A stretch of 64,000 nt of DNA from Roseiarcus sp963832305 (lineage in GTDB: Bacteria > Pseudomonadota > Alphaproteobacteria > Rhizobiales > Beijerinckiaceae). Below, piece after piece: positions 15,156 through 24,213 of this stretch (its first letter is position 1; each line of letters opens with the position of its first letter). Location: positions 1 through 64,000 of the forward strand of contig CAWHTU010000021.1 in the NCBI GenBank assembly GCA_963832305.1. The letters are read 5' to 3'. The notes beneath the pieces are model-generated. The model was not told the DNA's origin and made no database searches. It saw nothing but the letters and a program-made list of their open reading frames with translations. The translations under genes and the position numbers were made by a program.

Positions 15156-16385
15156 TCAGGGACAGGCTTCCGCGATCAGCGCTTTCGCCCCGTCCATTGC
15201 GGCAATCTCGACCGCCGCCTGCGGTTCTCCCGCCGCCGCGTCCGTCGACACGCCTCGGCCCGGCTCGGCGATGAGGCTGCCGCCGCTCGCGAGCGCACAG
15301 AAGCGCTCGCGCGGGATGATCGCGCGGGCCGGCGCCGCCCCGGCCGTGGTCAACCGCAGCGGTTCGCCCCCCGGAGCCGTCAAGGTCAGGGTCCAGCCCA
15401 AGGCAGCCGGTTCGGCGCCCTGCGGCGCTAAGGAATCGCGCTCGATCGCCTCGGCCTCAACCGCGCCGCCGCCCCGGCGGTAGCGGAACGCGATATCGAG
15501 CGCGGCGCCCCGTCCGCCGAACGGCCTGGCGAGGCTCGCCTGCACGAATTCGGGATCGCCGTCGAACGCCCGGGCGTTCAAGCCGTTGGCGCCGCTGGTC
15601 GCGATCGGCTCGGCGGCGTCGAGCGCCTCGGTCGCGAGATGCGAGGCCCTGAGATCGGCGAGGCTCAGCCAGCGAACGCTGGCCGCCGGCGTTTTGCGCA
15701 TGAGCGCCATCACCGGATCGCCGACGCCCATGGCGCCCAGGTAATCGGTGACCCCCGCGTCGACGCTCGCCTGCTCGTAGACTTTCCGCGTCGAGGTGAG
15801 ATGCGCCGAGCCCTCGGTCTCTCTCACCACCGTAGTGATCTGATGCACGCCGACCAGCGCCACAGGGCCAACGAGCCGCTCGACGCCGCCGGCGAGCACG
15901 AGCACGCAGGCCGAGGCGCACATCGCGCCGCCGGTCAACGCTCTGCCCGGTCCGCCCGGGCACCTCGACGCCCGCTCGGGACAATTCGTGATTAGCGTCC
16001 TGGCGACGGCGATCGCGAGGCCCTTGGCTCGAATGAGTTCGCCCATCGCCATCGCGTCGGCGACCGAGCCGCCGGGAGAGTGGATCAGGATCGGCAATCG
16101 GCGGCCGCCGAGGCTCTCCACCGCTTGAGCGAACTCGATCGCCGCCCCCGGCCCGATCCGGCCCTCGGCCGAAAGCCATTCCGGGCAGTTGGGCGCGCAC
16201 GCCGGGTCGGCGGCCACGACGCGCACAAAGCGCATCGGCGGCTCGCCGCGCATGCGGGCCGGCGGCCTCAGGTCAGCCGGCGCCGGCGCGCTCGCCGCGA
16301 GCAGACCGAAAAAGGCGAGCGCGAACGCCGGACGAGGGACCGCTCCGGTGCGTCGCTTCCATGGAGGCGGCTGGCCGTCGCCCAT
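15156..16385 (-). CDS. ClpP/crotonase-fold periplasmic protein (COG3904-like)
   Basis: 409 residues with a basic N-terminus and hydrophobic segment (FALAFFGLLAASAPAPA), consistent with export. The ClpP-type core follows: LIHSPGGSVADAMAMG (residues 101-116), then CASAC at 156-160, in which Ser158 is at the nucleophile position, and GVHQI with His181. The cysteines at 63, 67, 135, 142, 156 and 160 suggest disulfides and periplasmic location. The C-terminal 150 residues are uncharacterised. A peptidase or degenerate peptidase role is inferred from the fold only. A shorter relative lies at 29563. Confidence 0.7.
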   Translation of the reverse strand: MGDGQPPPWKRRTGAVPRPAFALAFFGLLAASAPAPADLRPPARMRGEPPMRFVRVVAADPACAPNCPEWLSAEGRIGPGAAIEFAQAVESLGGRRLPILIHSPGGSVADAMAMGELIRAKGLAIAVARTLITNCPERASRCPGGPGRALTGGAMCASACVLVLAGGVERLVGPVALVGVHQITTVVRETEGSAHLTSTRKVYEQASVDAGVTDYLGAMGVGDPVMALMRKTPAASVRWLSLADLRASHLATEALDAAEPIATSGANGLNARAFDGDPEFVQASLARPFGGRGAALDIAFRYRRGGGAVEAEAIERDSLAPQGAEPAALGWTLTLTAPGGEPLRLTTAGAAPARAIIPRERFCALASGGSLIAEPGRGVSTDAAAGEPQAAVEIAAMDGAKALIAEACP

Positions 16386-16408
16386 CGGCGCAATCCGTTC
16401 CTCCAGTC

Positions 16409-17254
16409 CTATGACGCGGACGAGGCTCTTCGACCTTCCCGGCGCTCGCCGCGCAAGCGCCGATATTCGAACGCGATCGGGCTCGCGCCGTGCCTCCGCT
16501 CCAGCCGGCGGATGATGAAATGGCCGCGAGCCAGCGTCTGGAAGTGGTCGGCGAAGGCGGCGTTGACTGTCGCGCCGCCGACCGCGCCGAGGATCGGCGC
16601 CGCCTGCGCAGCGACTTTCTCGCTCACCACGACCCCGAAGCGGGCCGCGATTTGCGAGATCAGCCGCGCGATGATCGGCGCGGAGTGGGCGCTGATACCC
16701 TCGCTTGCGACAAAACGGGCGCTGTCGCTCACCGACTTGGCGAGCGCGGCGCGGACGGCGAAATACCCGCTTTCGAACGCCGCCTCCCCATCCGTTCGGC
16801 CGCCGAGCGCGAACACTTCGACGCAGGCCAAGGCGGCGGCCGGGGCGGTCAGGTCCTCGCCTTCGTCGCGCGCGATCTCGGCGATCGAGCGCAGGAGGAT
16901 GGTCGTCGAGATTGGCAACTCGACCGGCAGCGCCGCCAATCCGAGCGCGCCGCCGACTGCGCCGGAGGCGGCGGCGGCGAGTTTATGAGCGCGGTTGGCC
17001 GGTTTGGACGGGCCCTTGAGATCGAGGGTGCGCAACGCCAATTTCAGCGCGCCGCGAAGGGCGGCCTCCGTCGCATGCGCGACCGCGCGGCGGGCCGATT
17101 GCGGCATGGCGCCGCTCAAGAGCTCGACCGGTCGCCCGATGACGTCGGTCAGGCGCTGCGCGAAACTCGCGCCTTCCAGGCAAGCGACCGCTTGCCTCAG
17201 ATCGTCGGTCTCCTCGCGCGTCAATCGCGCGGGCATGACCTCGATGGTCGCCAT
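16409..17254 (-). CDS. EcsC family protein
   Basis: 281 residues matching the EcsC family: LAALPVELPISTTILLRSIAEIARDEGED, ALACVEVFALGGR, and the Gly/Ala-rich GAVGGATVNAAFADHFQTLARGHFIIRRLE near the C-terminus. Two moderately hydrophobic segments (about residues 92-125 and 215-235) suggest membrane association. The molecular role of stand-alone EcsC proteins is not established; the name comes from a gene beside the Bacillus EcsAB transporter. It is 23 bases upstream of the ClpP-fold gene on the same strand, so probably co-transcribed with it. Confidence 0.8.
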   Translation of the reverse strand: MATIEVMPARLTREETDDLRQAVACLEGASFAQRLTDVIGRPVELLSGAMPQSARRAVAHATEAALRGALKLALRTLDLKGPSKPANRAHKLAAAASGAVGGALGLAALPVELPISTTILLRSIAEIARDEGEDLTAPAAALACVEVFALGGRTDGEAAFESGYFAVRAALAKSVSDSARFVASEGISAHSAPIIARLISQIAARFGVVVSEKVAAQAAPILGAVGGATVNAAFADHFQTLARGHFIIRRLERRHGASPIAFEYRRLRGERREGRRASSAS

Positions 17255-17342
17255 GGCCGCCTCTCAAGACCCGGATACATTCCCAGGCCCCGCGAAATAT
17301 AGGGCGTGAAGGCTCTGCGCCAAGCTCCGAAGGGGCGCAGGC

Positions 17343-18167
17343 TCAAACGAAAACGATAATCGCCAAGCTTATCGCGCCGGCCGCCCAGCAATAATAGGCG
17401 AAAGGACTCAACGCCTCGAACTCGTTTTTGTGGAAATATCGCATGAGAAAAGCCAGGCTGAGATAGGCGACGATCCCGGCGACCACCGCTGACAGAACCG
17501 CCATCGAGCCCAGCGTCGCGCCTTCCTTCATGAGCTTCGGCGCCTCGTAGACGTTGGCGGCGAGAATGATCGGGGCGCCCATCAGGAACGAAAAGCGCGC
17601 GGCCTCTTCGTGCTTGAGGCCCGCCACGACGCCGGCCACCATCGTCGAACCCGAGCGCGAGATCCCCGGGATCAGGGCCAGGATCTGGGCGCAGCCGACC
17701 GCCAGCGCTCCCTTCCAGTTGAGTTGATCGAGCGTCCCGACCGACTCTTCGCCGATCCGGTCGCCGAGATAGAGGATGAAGCCGTTGACGATCAGGAAGA
17801 CTGCGGCGATCGCCGGCGCGGCGAAAGCGTCGCCGAGCAGCTTACGGAACAAGGCGCCCGCGATGACCGCGGGGATGGTCGCCAGCACGACGTGGAAAAA
17901 CGTCCTCCTGTCCTTCGGCGCGCGGCTTCCTGACACTCCGGCGAGGGAGAGCCCAAAATTGAGCCAGTCGCGCCAGAAGAAGGCGAACAGAGCGATCGAC
18001 GTGCCCAAATGCATGACAGACAGGTAGGCGAGCCAGTCCGGGGCCTTCTCGTCGACTCCCCATTTAAACAGCCGCGGCAGGATCACCGCATGGCCGAGGC
18101 TGCTGACAGGGAAAAGCTCCGTCACGCCTTGCAGCACGGCCATCACAATCGCTTGCAGTGCGGTCAA
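17343..18167 (-). CDS. uppP: Undecaprenyl-diphosphatase UppP
   Basis: An integral inner-membrane enzyme of 274 residues with about eight membrane segments. It recycles undecaprenyl pyrophosphate for peptidoglycan and polysaccharide synthesis and can confer bacitracin resistance. The two signature regions are present: VTELFPVSSLGHAVILP (residues 15-31) and IPGISRSGSTMVAG. The start is a TTG at 18167, the only one giving the normal MTALQAIVMAVLQG N-terminus. Between the dsbA-like gene and ecsC on the same strand; regulation not visible. Confidence 0.9.
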   Translation of the reverse strand: MTALQAIVMAVLQGVTELFPVSSLGHAVILPRLFKWGVDEKAPDWLAYLSVMHLGTSIALFAFFWRDWLNFGLSLAGVSGSRAPKDRRTFFHVVLATIPAVIAGALFRKLLGDAFAAPAIAAVFLIVNGFILYLGDRIGEESVGTLDQLNWKGALAVGCAQILALIPGISRSGSTMVAGVVAGLKHEEAARFSFLMGAPIILAANVYEAPKLMKEGATLGSMAVLSAVVAGIVAYLSLAFLMRYFHKNEFEALSPFAYYCWAAGAISLAIIVFV

Positions 18168-18249
18168 GGAGCAGTCTCGCCAATTAGGAGCAATGACGTC
18201 GGAGAGGCGCCTTCAAGACAGAGTTCTTGACGAACGCCCCCGTCGCCTT

Positions 18250-19017
18250 TCAGCAGGTTGCGTGCCCGCACTTGTGCACGGAATCAACCTTGTCTTTGAG
18301 CTGGTCGTAACCGACCGCGCCGACCACGACATCCTGCCCGACGATGAAGGTCGGCGTGCCGTTGATTTGCAGCGCATCGGCAAGCTGCATGACTTCGTCC
18401 AAGCCCGCCTTGACTTCGGAGCTCTGCATGTCCTTGGCGAGCTTGTCCATGTCGAGGCCGAGGTCGCGGGCGACCGCCAGCGCCTCGGTCTTGCCGACCG
18501 GCCCATGGGTCGCGAGCAGCTTGGTGTGGAACGCCCAGAACTTATCCCCCGGCAACTGGTTGCGCGCGGCGCTGGCGACCTTCGCCGCCTCGACCGAGCC
18601 GGGCCCCAGCACTGGATAGTCCTTGAGAACCAGCTTGAGGTTGGGATCATCCTTCATCAGCTTTGTGACATCCGGCAGGGCGCCCTTGCAGAAGTGGCAA
18701 TTGTAATCGAAGAATTCGACCAGGGTTGCGGTGCCGTTCGGATTGCCGAGCGTCGCCTGGTATTTCGAGCTGAACAAGGCGCCGGCGTCGCTATTCACCG
18801 TCTTCTGGCGCTCCTCGTCAGCCTGCTGCTTATCGTGCTTGTCGAGCGCCTCGATCGCAGCTCGCAACACGTCCGGGTTATTGACAAGATAGTCTTTGAT
18901 GAAAGCGCCCAATTCTTGCTTCTGCGCCGGCGTGAACTCGTCGGCGACCGCGGGAGCGGCGAAAATGGCGATCCCGGCGAACGCGGCGGCGAGGCCAAGG
19001 GCGGTGATCAGCTTCAT
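18250..19017 (-). CDS. DsbA family thiol-disulfide oxidoreductase
   Basis: 255 residues. The Sec signal peptide (MKLITALGLAAAFAGIAIF, cleaved after AVA) is followed by a charged helical region (residues 27-75), then a thioredoxin-fold domain with active site CHFC (C107, C110) and cis-proline in GTPTFIV. The architecture matches Com1/ScsC/BdbD-type DsbA-like proteins, in which the N-terminal helix can mediate oligomerisation. It should oxidise or isomerise disulfides in the periplasm. A C-terminal CGHATC adds a second Cys pair, which is unusual. The ATG at 19017 is used because it gives the signal peptide. Confidence 0.85.
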   Translation of the reverse strand: MKLITALGLAAAFAGIAIFAAPAVADEFTPAQKQELGAFIKDYLVNNPDVLRAAIEALDKHDKQQADEERQKTVNSDAGALFSSKYQATLGNPNGTATLVEFFDYNCHFCKGALPDVTKLMKDDPNLKLVLKDYPVLGPGSVEAAKVASAARNQLPGDKFWAFHTKLLATHGPVGKTEALAVARDLGLDMDKLAKDMQSSEVKAGLDEVMQLADALQINGTPTFIVGQDVVVGAVGYDQLKDKVDSVHKCGHATC

Positions 19018-19124
19018 GCGACTCTCCAGACTGCGGCATTCGGCCCAGGGCCGGCGCCCGATTCGCAACCGCCAGCTTGTAGGGCCGACGATTGCGACAT
19101 TGTTGCGTCCACTCGAAGCCGTTC

Positions 19125-20615
19125 TTAGCGGATTTCCGCGACCGTGTCTTCCCGCGCGATGGTGCTGAACCGGGTGACCTCGGCGTCGAACTGCAGTTCG
19201 ACCGTGCCGGTCGGCCCATGGCGCTGCTTGCCGATGATCACCTCCGCCCGGCCGTGGGCGTTTTCCATCTTACCCATCCAGTCGATATGCTCTTCCGTAC
19301 CCGGACGGGGCTCCTTGTTCTTGAGATAGTATTCCTCGCGAAAGACGAACAGAACGACGTCGGCGTCCTGTTCGATCGATCCCGATTCGCGCAAGTCCGA
19401 GAGCTGCGGCCGCTTGTCGTCGCGCTGCTCGACCTGTCGCGAGAGCTGGGAGCAGGCGAGGATCGGAACCGCCAGCTCCTTGGCCAGCGCCTTGAGGCCG
19501 GTCGTGACTTCGGTCAGTTCCTGGACCCGGTTCTCGAGCCGCGATCGCGAGCCCGAGAGCAGCTGGATATAGTCGACCACGAGAAGATCAAGTCCCCTCT
19601 GGCGCTTGAGCCGCCTGGCGCGGGCCGTCAATTGGGCGATCGAAACGCCGCCGGTCTGGTCGATGTAGAACGGGATCTGCTGCATATCTCGGACTGCGTC
19701 GGCGACGCGATGGAAATCGTTCTCGGTGATGTCGCCGCGACGGATCTTGTACGAGGCGACGCCGGATTGCTCGGCGATGATGCGGGTCGCCAGTTGCTCG
19801 GCCGACATTTCGAGGGAAAAAAAGCCGACCACGCCGCCATTGGCGGCTTCGATTGAGCCGTCGGCGCGCGTTCGCCCCTGATAGGCCTTGGCGATGTTGA
19901 AGGCGATGTTGGTGGCGAGCGCCGTCTTGCCCATGCCGGGGCGGCCCGCGAGGATCACGAGATCGGACGCTTGCAGGCCGCCCATGTAGCGGTCGAGGTC
20001 GGTCATCCCGGTGGCGATGCCAGAGAGCGACCCTTCGCGCTCGTAGGCGCGGGCGGCCATGTCGACGGCGACTTTCAACGCCTCGGAGAAGCGCTGGAAG
20101 CCCCCGTCGTACCGCCCGGCCTCGGCGATCTGGTACAGGCGCCGCTCGGCCTCCTCAATCTGCTCGCGCGGGCTCGAATCGACCGGCGCGTCGAAGGCGA
20201 CGTTGACGACATCCTCGCCGATCGAAATGAGTTCGCGCCGCATTGCAAGGTCGTAGACGCTACGGCCATAGTCGTAAGCGTTGATGATCGTCGTCGCCTC
20301 GCTCGCCAGCCGGGCGAGATATTGCGGCACGGTGACGCCGCCGAGATCATGATCGCCAAGGAACGTCTTGAGGGTCACGGGCGTCGCCAGCTTGCCAGCC
20401 CGGATCAGCGATCCCGCGACCTCGAATATGCGGCGATGAATCTCCTCGACGAAATGCTCGCTCCGAAGGAAGTCGGAGACGCGATCGAACGCGTCATTGT
20501 TGATGAGGATCGCGCCGAGCAGCGCCTGTTCGGCCTCGAGATTGTGGGGCGGCGTGCGGTAGGAGCGTTCTTGCGGCTGTGTCTGGCGTTGCGCAAATTG
20601 TTCGATCGTCGCCAT
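19125..20615 (-). CDS. dnaB: Replicative DNA helicase DnaB
   Basis: 496 residues, standard length. The N-terminal DnaB domain begins PPHNLEAEQALLGAIL, the linker helix follows, and the RecA-like motor has Walker A GRPGMGKT (224-231), FFSLEMS, DLLVVDYIQLL (Walker B) and LRESGSIEQDADVV. It is the hexameric replication-fork helicase, loaded by DnaC/DciA and bound by DnaG. The ATG at 20615 (MATIEQF) gives the family N-terminus; 22 additional in-frame codons upstream look non-coding. The upstream 226 bases hold the presumed promoter. Confidence 0.95.
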   Translation of the reverse strand: MATIEQFAQRQTQPQERSYRTPPHNLEAEQALLGAILINNDAFDRVSDFLRSEHFVEEIHRRIFEVAGSLIRAGKLATPVTLKTFLGDHDLGGVTVPQYLARLASEATTIINAYDYGRSVYDLAMRRELISIGEDVVNVAFDAPVDSSPREQIEEAERRLYQIAEAGRYDGGFQRFSEALKVAVDMAARAYEREGSLSGIATGMTDLDRYMGGLQASDLVILAGRPGMGKTALATNIAFNIAKAYQGRTRADGSIEAANGGVVGFFSLEMSAEQLATRIIAEQSGVASYKIRRGDITENDFHRVADAVRDMQQIPFYIDQTGGVSIAQLTARARRLKRQRGLDLLVVDYIQLLSGSRSRLENRVQELTEVTTGLKALAKELAVPILACSQLSRQVEQRDDKRPQLSDLRESGSIEQDADVVLFVFREEYYLKNKEPRPGTEEHIDWMGKMENAHGRAEVIIGKQRHGPTGTVELQFDAEVTRFSTIAREDTVAEIR

Positions 20616-20841
20616 GGCGGTGAGCGCGTCTCTCGTGTTCAGGGGTTGGTCGCGAACGCAGCTGAAACGAATCACACGCAACGAAACTTATCAGCAGACT
20701 GCGACTGCAAGGAGATCATCCTTGCTCCCAAATGAGTTGAACCGCCAGACCGAAGGCGGCGCGGCGGAGCGAAAAAAATAACAGCGGGGAGAATCGCGAT
20801 GCGACCTTGACGATCGCTTGCGCCTGGTCCGCACCCGCGTT

Positions 20842-21813
20842 TCAGGCGCACACGCGCTTCTTCGCCTCGGCGTACTCGCGGGCGAGCCTCGCGACGAGCT
20901 CGGCCACCGGCTGCACGGACTTGACGGCGCCAATGCCCTGGCCGCTGCCCCAGATGTCCCGCCACGCCTTGGCTTCCTTGGCTTCCGACGAGCCTCGGGA
21001 GGCGAAATTCATCGCCCTGGCCTCGCCATGCGGCAGGCTCTCCGGATCGAGCCCGGACTTGACGATCGAAGGCCTCAGATAGTTGCCGAAAATGCCGGTG
21101 AAGTAGGTCGATCCGATGATGTCGGAGGCGTCGCCGTCGACGATCGCCTGCTTATAATCCTCGATCGCGCGCGCTTCGGGCGTGGCGACAAAAGCCGAGC
21201 CGATATAGGCGAGATCGGCGCCCATCACTTGCGCGGCGAGAACAGCCCGCCCGGTCGCGATTGCGCCCGAGAGCAGGAGCGGGCCGTCGAACCATTCGCG
21301 GATGTCCTGAATGAGCGCGAAGGGTGAAGTCGAGCCGGCGTGCCCGCCAGCGCCGGCCGCGACGGCGATCAACCCGTCGGCGCCCTTTTCGATCGCCTTG
21401 CGGGCGAAGCGATTGTTGATGATGTCGTGTAGGGTCAGGCCGCCATAGCCGTGCACCGCGGCGTTGACGTCCTCGCGGGCGCCGAGCGACGTGATGACGA
21501 TGGGCGCCTTCCACTTGACCGTCAGCGCCATATCCTCCTCGAGCCGCGCGTTGGACTTGTGGACGATCTGGTTGACCGCGAACGGGGCGGCGGGACTTTC
21601 CGGATGGGCGCGGTCATGCGCGGCCAACGCCTCAGTGATTTCGTGCAGCCATTCATCGAGCTGGGAAATCGGCCGGGCGTTGAGCGCAGGAAAGGCGCCG
21701 ACGATCCCAGCCTTGCATTGGGCGATCACCAGCGCCGGATGCGAGATGATGAACAACGGGGCGCCGACGACGGGCAATCGCAGCCTGTCTTTAAGGATGT
21801 TCGGCAGCGCCAT
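20842..21813 (-). CDS. NAD(P)H-dependent flavin oxidoreductase (nitronate monooxygenase-like)
   Basis: 323 residues, a TIM-barrel FMN enzyme of the 2-nitropropane dioxygenase/nitronate monooxygenase superfamily. Family marks are LPVVGAPLFIIS at the N-terminus, GADGLIAVAAGAGGHAGSTS (phosphate-binding loop and His), and LLLSGAIATGRAVLAAQVMGADLAYIGSAFVATPEA. Members detoxify nitronates or act as quinone reductases; the exact substrate is not determined. The ATG at 21813 (MALPNILKDRLRLPVV) is preferred over an upstream in-frame start. Same orientation as dnaB but 226 bases apart. Confidence 0.85.
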   Translation of the reverse strand: MALPNILKDRLRLPVVGAPLFIISHPALVIAQCKAGIVGAFPALNARPISQLDEWLHEITEALAAHDRAHPESPAAPFAVNQIVHKSNARLEEDMALTVKWKAPIVITSLGAREDVNAAVHGYGGLTLHDIINNRFARKAIEKGADGLIAVAAGAGGHAGSTSPFALIQDIREWFDGPLLLSGAIATGRAVLAAQVMGADLAYIGSAFVATPEARAIEDYKQAIVDGDASDIIGSTYFTGIFGNYLRPSIVKSGLDPESLPHGEARAMNFASRGSSEAKEAKAWRDIWGSGQGIGAVKSVQPVAELVARLAREYAEAKKRVCA

Positions 21814-21940
21814 CAATGTCCCCCGGAGAGTTGGCCTTCGCGATCCCGTGTGCTTTCCGATCGGCGTCTGTGCGCGAGCCGAAAAATCGTTCACACATAA
21901 ACCGAACAAGGCGCCGGGGACAAGGCCGCGCCTGATGCGC

Positions 21941-22804
21941 TCACCTGTGTTCGGCCAACCATGCGCAAACTTGCATTCCCGCTCCGCTCCGTCCGAGAGC
22001 TTGCGCTAGCCACGGCAGCAGCTTTCGTGCTTCGTCAATGAGCATGTGCGGCGGATTGACGACGAGAAGTCCAGCGCGCCTGAGCGGCTCCTGGCCTTGC
22101 ACGCCGATTGGCCCGGGGCCAACGTCCAGCTCCAGGCGCAAAATGTTTGGCGCGCCGAGCGCAGCGACCGCGTTGAGAAAACGGGCGTCGGTTCGGGCGT
22201 CGCGGACCGGACGCCAGACGATGTAGGTCCCGGTCGGCCATTTCCTCAACGCCCGCTCGAGCGCGCGCAGGATGCTTTCCGCCTCCCCGGGGTCTTCGAA
22301 CGGCGGGTCGATGAGGACCACGCCGCGGCGCTCCTTGGGCGGCAGATAGGCGTTGAGCGCGACGTAGCCGTCCGTGCCGACTATACTGAGCCGCCCGTCG
22401 CGCCCGAGCGCTGCAATCAAAGCCTCGCGTTCTTCTGGGTTCGCTTCGCAAAGCGCGATACGATCTTGCGCGCGCATGAGTTTTTGAGCGATCGCCGGCG
22501 ACCCGGGATAGGACAAGGGCCGGCCTTCAGAATCGTGCGGGCCGACCGATTCTAGATAGGGCTGCAAGAGCTCGCCAACCGGCGTCGGCCATCGCGCGGT
22601 CAGTATGCGCGCGATCCCCTCGCGCCATTCCGGCGAGCGCCTCGCCTCGACTTCCGAAAGATCATAACGGCCAGCCCCGGCGTGAGTGTCGATGAAGCGG
22701 AACGGCGTGTCCTTGCGCTTGAGGTGAACGAAGACGCGCGCCAAGACCGCGTGCTTCAAGACGTCGGCGAAATTGCCTGCATGAAAGGCATGGCGATAGT
22801 TCAC
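21941..22804 (-). CDS. rlmJ: 23S rRNA (adenine(2030)-N6)-methyltransferase RlmJ
   Basis: 287 residues. RlmJ methylates A2030 of 23S rRNA using SAM. Diagnostic features are the N-terminus MNYRHAFHAGNFADVLKHAVL, the SAM motif FIDTHAGAGRYDL and the catalytic DPPFEDPGE (DPPF/Y motif of N6-adenine methyltransferases). Translation starts at GTG 22804; the frame is open for 51 codons upstream but the family begins at this residue. Followed on the other side by the RNase T2 gene, transcribed in the same direction toward it. Confidence 0.92.
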   Translation of the reverse strand: MNYRHAFHAGNFADVLKHAVLARVFVHLKRKDTPFRFIDTHAGAGRYDLSEVEARRSPEWREGIARILTARWPTPVGELLQPYLESVGPHDSEGRPLSYPGSPAIAQKLMRAQDRIALCEANPEEREALIAALGRDGRLSIVGTDGYVALNAYLPPKERRGVVLIDPPFEDPGEAESILRALERALRKWPTGTYIVWRPVRDARTDARFLNAVAALGAPNILRLELDVGPGPIGVQGQEPLRRAGLLVVNPPHMLIDEARKLLPWLAQALGRSGAGMQVCAWLAEHR

Positions 22805-22850
22805 GATCGACAAACCCGGTGAAATCCCGGCGCGAACCGGCGCGGTGCGC

Positions 22851-23525
22851 TCACCGCACCGGCGCGACCGCGATCGAGCTCCGCTGGCAGCTGTGCCGCG
22901 CGACTTTGCGGCAGATCGCGTAGGACGAGAGGTCCTTCGCAACGCAGAAGCGGACATCCATGAGTTCTCCGTTGCTGCAGGTAACCGCCATGTTGTCGGG
23001 ACGCAAATTCGCGTTCGCGGCGATGAAGGCCTGCTCGATGTCGCTCGGCGAAAGATGCAAGGTCTGGTGCGGGGCCTGCAGCATCGGGGGGATGACGAGC
23101 CGTTGTCGCACGTTGCGCACGGTGGCGAAATAGTCGTGCGCGCTCAGTCCCGTGCAGGTTCCATGCTTGCGATATTCATAGGCCGCGAGGTTGTCGTTCG
23201 GGTAGAGGCCATGTTCGTCGGCCAAATCCGCCGGGGTAGCGTCCTGGCCCTGGCAAGCCTCGGGGTTCGGACGGTAATCGTTGTCCGGCCACAGGCCGTG
23301 GACGACAAAGCCGGCGCCCGACCCGGCCGCGCACTCGTTGGAGGACGTATCCTGACCGCCGAGGTCGCAGAAGCCGGGCGCCCAGGACAACGTCATCACG
23401 TAATAGTCGAATGGCGTGGTCGCGACCGGGGGCGCGGTCTGGGGGGCGGTCTGAGCGACAGCCGCGATCGGCGCGCCAATCAGGGCGAGCGCGAAACTGA
23501 TGACTGTGACCGGGAACCGTCCCAT
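22851..23525 (-). CDS. Ribonuclease T2 family protein
   Basis: 224 residues. A signal peptide (VISFALALIGAPIAAVAQ) directs it to the periplasm or outside. Both active-site segments of RNase T2 are intact: VVHGLWP with His76 (CAS1) and EYRKHGTC with Glu117 and His121 (CAS2). Cysteines at 53, 65, 91, 124 and in the C-terminal part fit the family disulfides. It should cleave single-stranded RNA to 2',3'-cyclic phosphates and scavenge nucleotides or phosphate. It starts 22 bases after the end of a secreted Cys-containing protein gene, so the two form an operon. Confidence 0.9.
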   Translation of the reverse strand: MGRFPVTVISFALALIGAPIAAVAQTAPQTAPPVATTPFDYYVMTLSWAPGFCDLGGQDTSSNECAAGSGAGFVVHGLWPDNDYRPNPEACQGQDATPADLADEHGLYPNDNLAAYEYRKHGTCTGLSAHDYFATVRNVRQRLVIPPMLQAPHQTLHLSPSDIEQAFIAANANLRPDNMAVTCSNGELMDVRFCVAKDLSSYAICRKVARHSCQRSSIAVAPVR

Positions 23526-23547
23526 CGCGACGCGGCGCCTCCTCGCG

Positions 23548-24069
23548 TCAGTCGCGCGCCTTGAGGCCGTATTCGCCGAGCCATTTGTATTGGCCGATCT
23601 CGCGCTCGATGATGGGGCGAAGGGTGTGGCAGGCGGGCGCATAGGCGAAGTTCGGGTCGAGGCCGACGACGCACCATTCGACGCCCCAGGTCATTCCCAT
23701 GATGCCGAAGGCCGACACGACGTCATAAATCACGGTCCGCTCCTTCGAGTCGCTCATCGCCGCGCGGGCGACGCAATAGCGACGCGGGATGTACGCGAGG
23801 CCATTGGCTCGGAAGCCGATTTCCCGCACTCGGTCGAAGCCGCCGATCGCCAGCTGCGAATTCCAGAACTCCCGCTGCGTTTGTCCAAACCGACCGCTGA
23901 TCGTCGACAGTACGCCACCGTCGTCGCAGGCGGGCATATTGGCGAAAAACGGTGCCCAACGCGACTCGGCCGGGACGTCGTATTGATTGAGCTCCGCCGG
24001 GCCGCCGGCGGCGCGCACGAGAGTGGGGAGGAGGAAGGCCAGCAGGCCGAAGATCGCCCTGTTCAACAC
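23548..24069 (-). CDS. Secreted hypothetical protein in an operon with RNase T2
   Basis: 173 residues from the GTG at 24069 (GGGAAG upstream). Residues 1-19 are a signal peptide (AIFGLLAFLLPTLVRA). The mature protein has four cysteines (in PACDDGG, RRYCVAR, VEWCVVG, PACHTLRP), enough for two disulfides, and conserved-looking REFWNSQLAIGGFDRVREIG and ANGLAYIPRRYC stretches. No family name is recognised. Its position 22 bases upstream of a periplasmic RNase suggests a partner, inhibitor or substrate-related role, which is inference. Confidence 0.72.
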   Translation of the reverse strand: MLNRAIFGLLAFLLPTLVRAAGGPAELNQYDVPAESRWAPFFANMPACDDGGVLSTISGRFGQTQREFWNSQLAIGGFDRVREIGFRANGLAYIPRRYCVARAAMSDSKERTVIYDVVSAFGIMGMTWGVEWCVVGLDPNFAYAPACHTLRPIIEREIGQYKWLGEYGLKARD

Positions 24070-24213
24070 GGTTGCTTCCCTCTGACCGATCGAAATCTTG
24101 CCCGCGCCCGAATCTTGGCCGCCGTCACAATGGGGCGCGCCGATCGGCAAATCAAGCGCCGGCGCCAAAGCCCGCCGTCTCGACCTGACCTGCCTGAGCG
24201 GCAGCCCCACGCG

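Noticed and set aside
15006..15431. Plus-strand frame with heptad repeats starting at TTG
   Set aside because: No ribosome binding site, and two thirds of it is antisense to the well-supported ClpP-fold gene.
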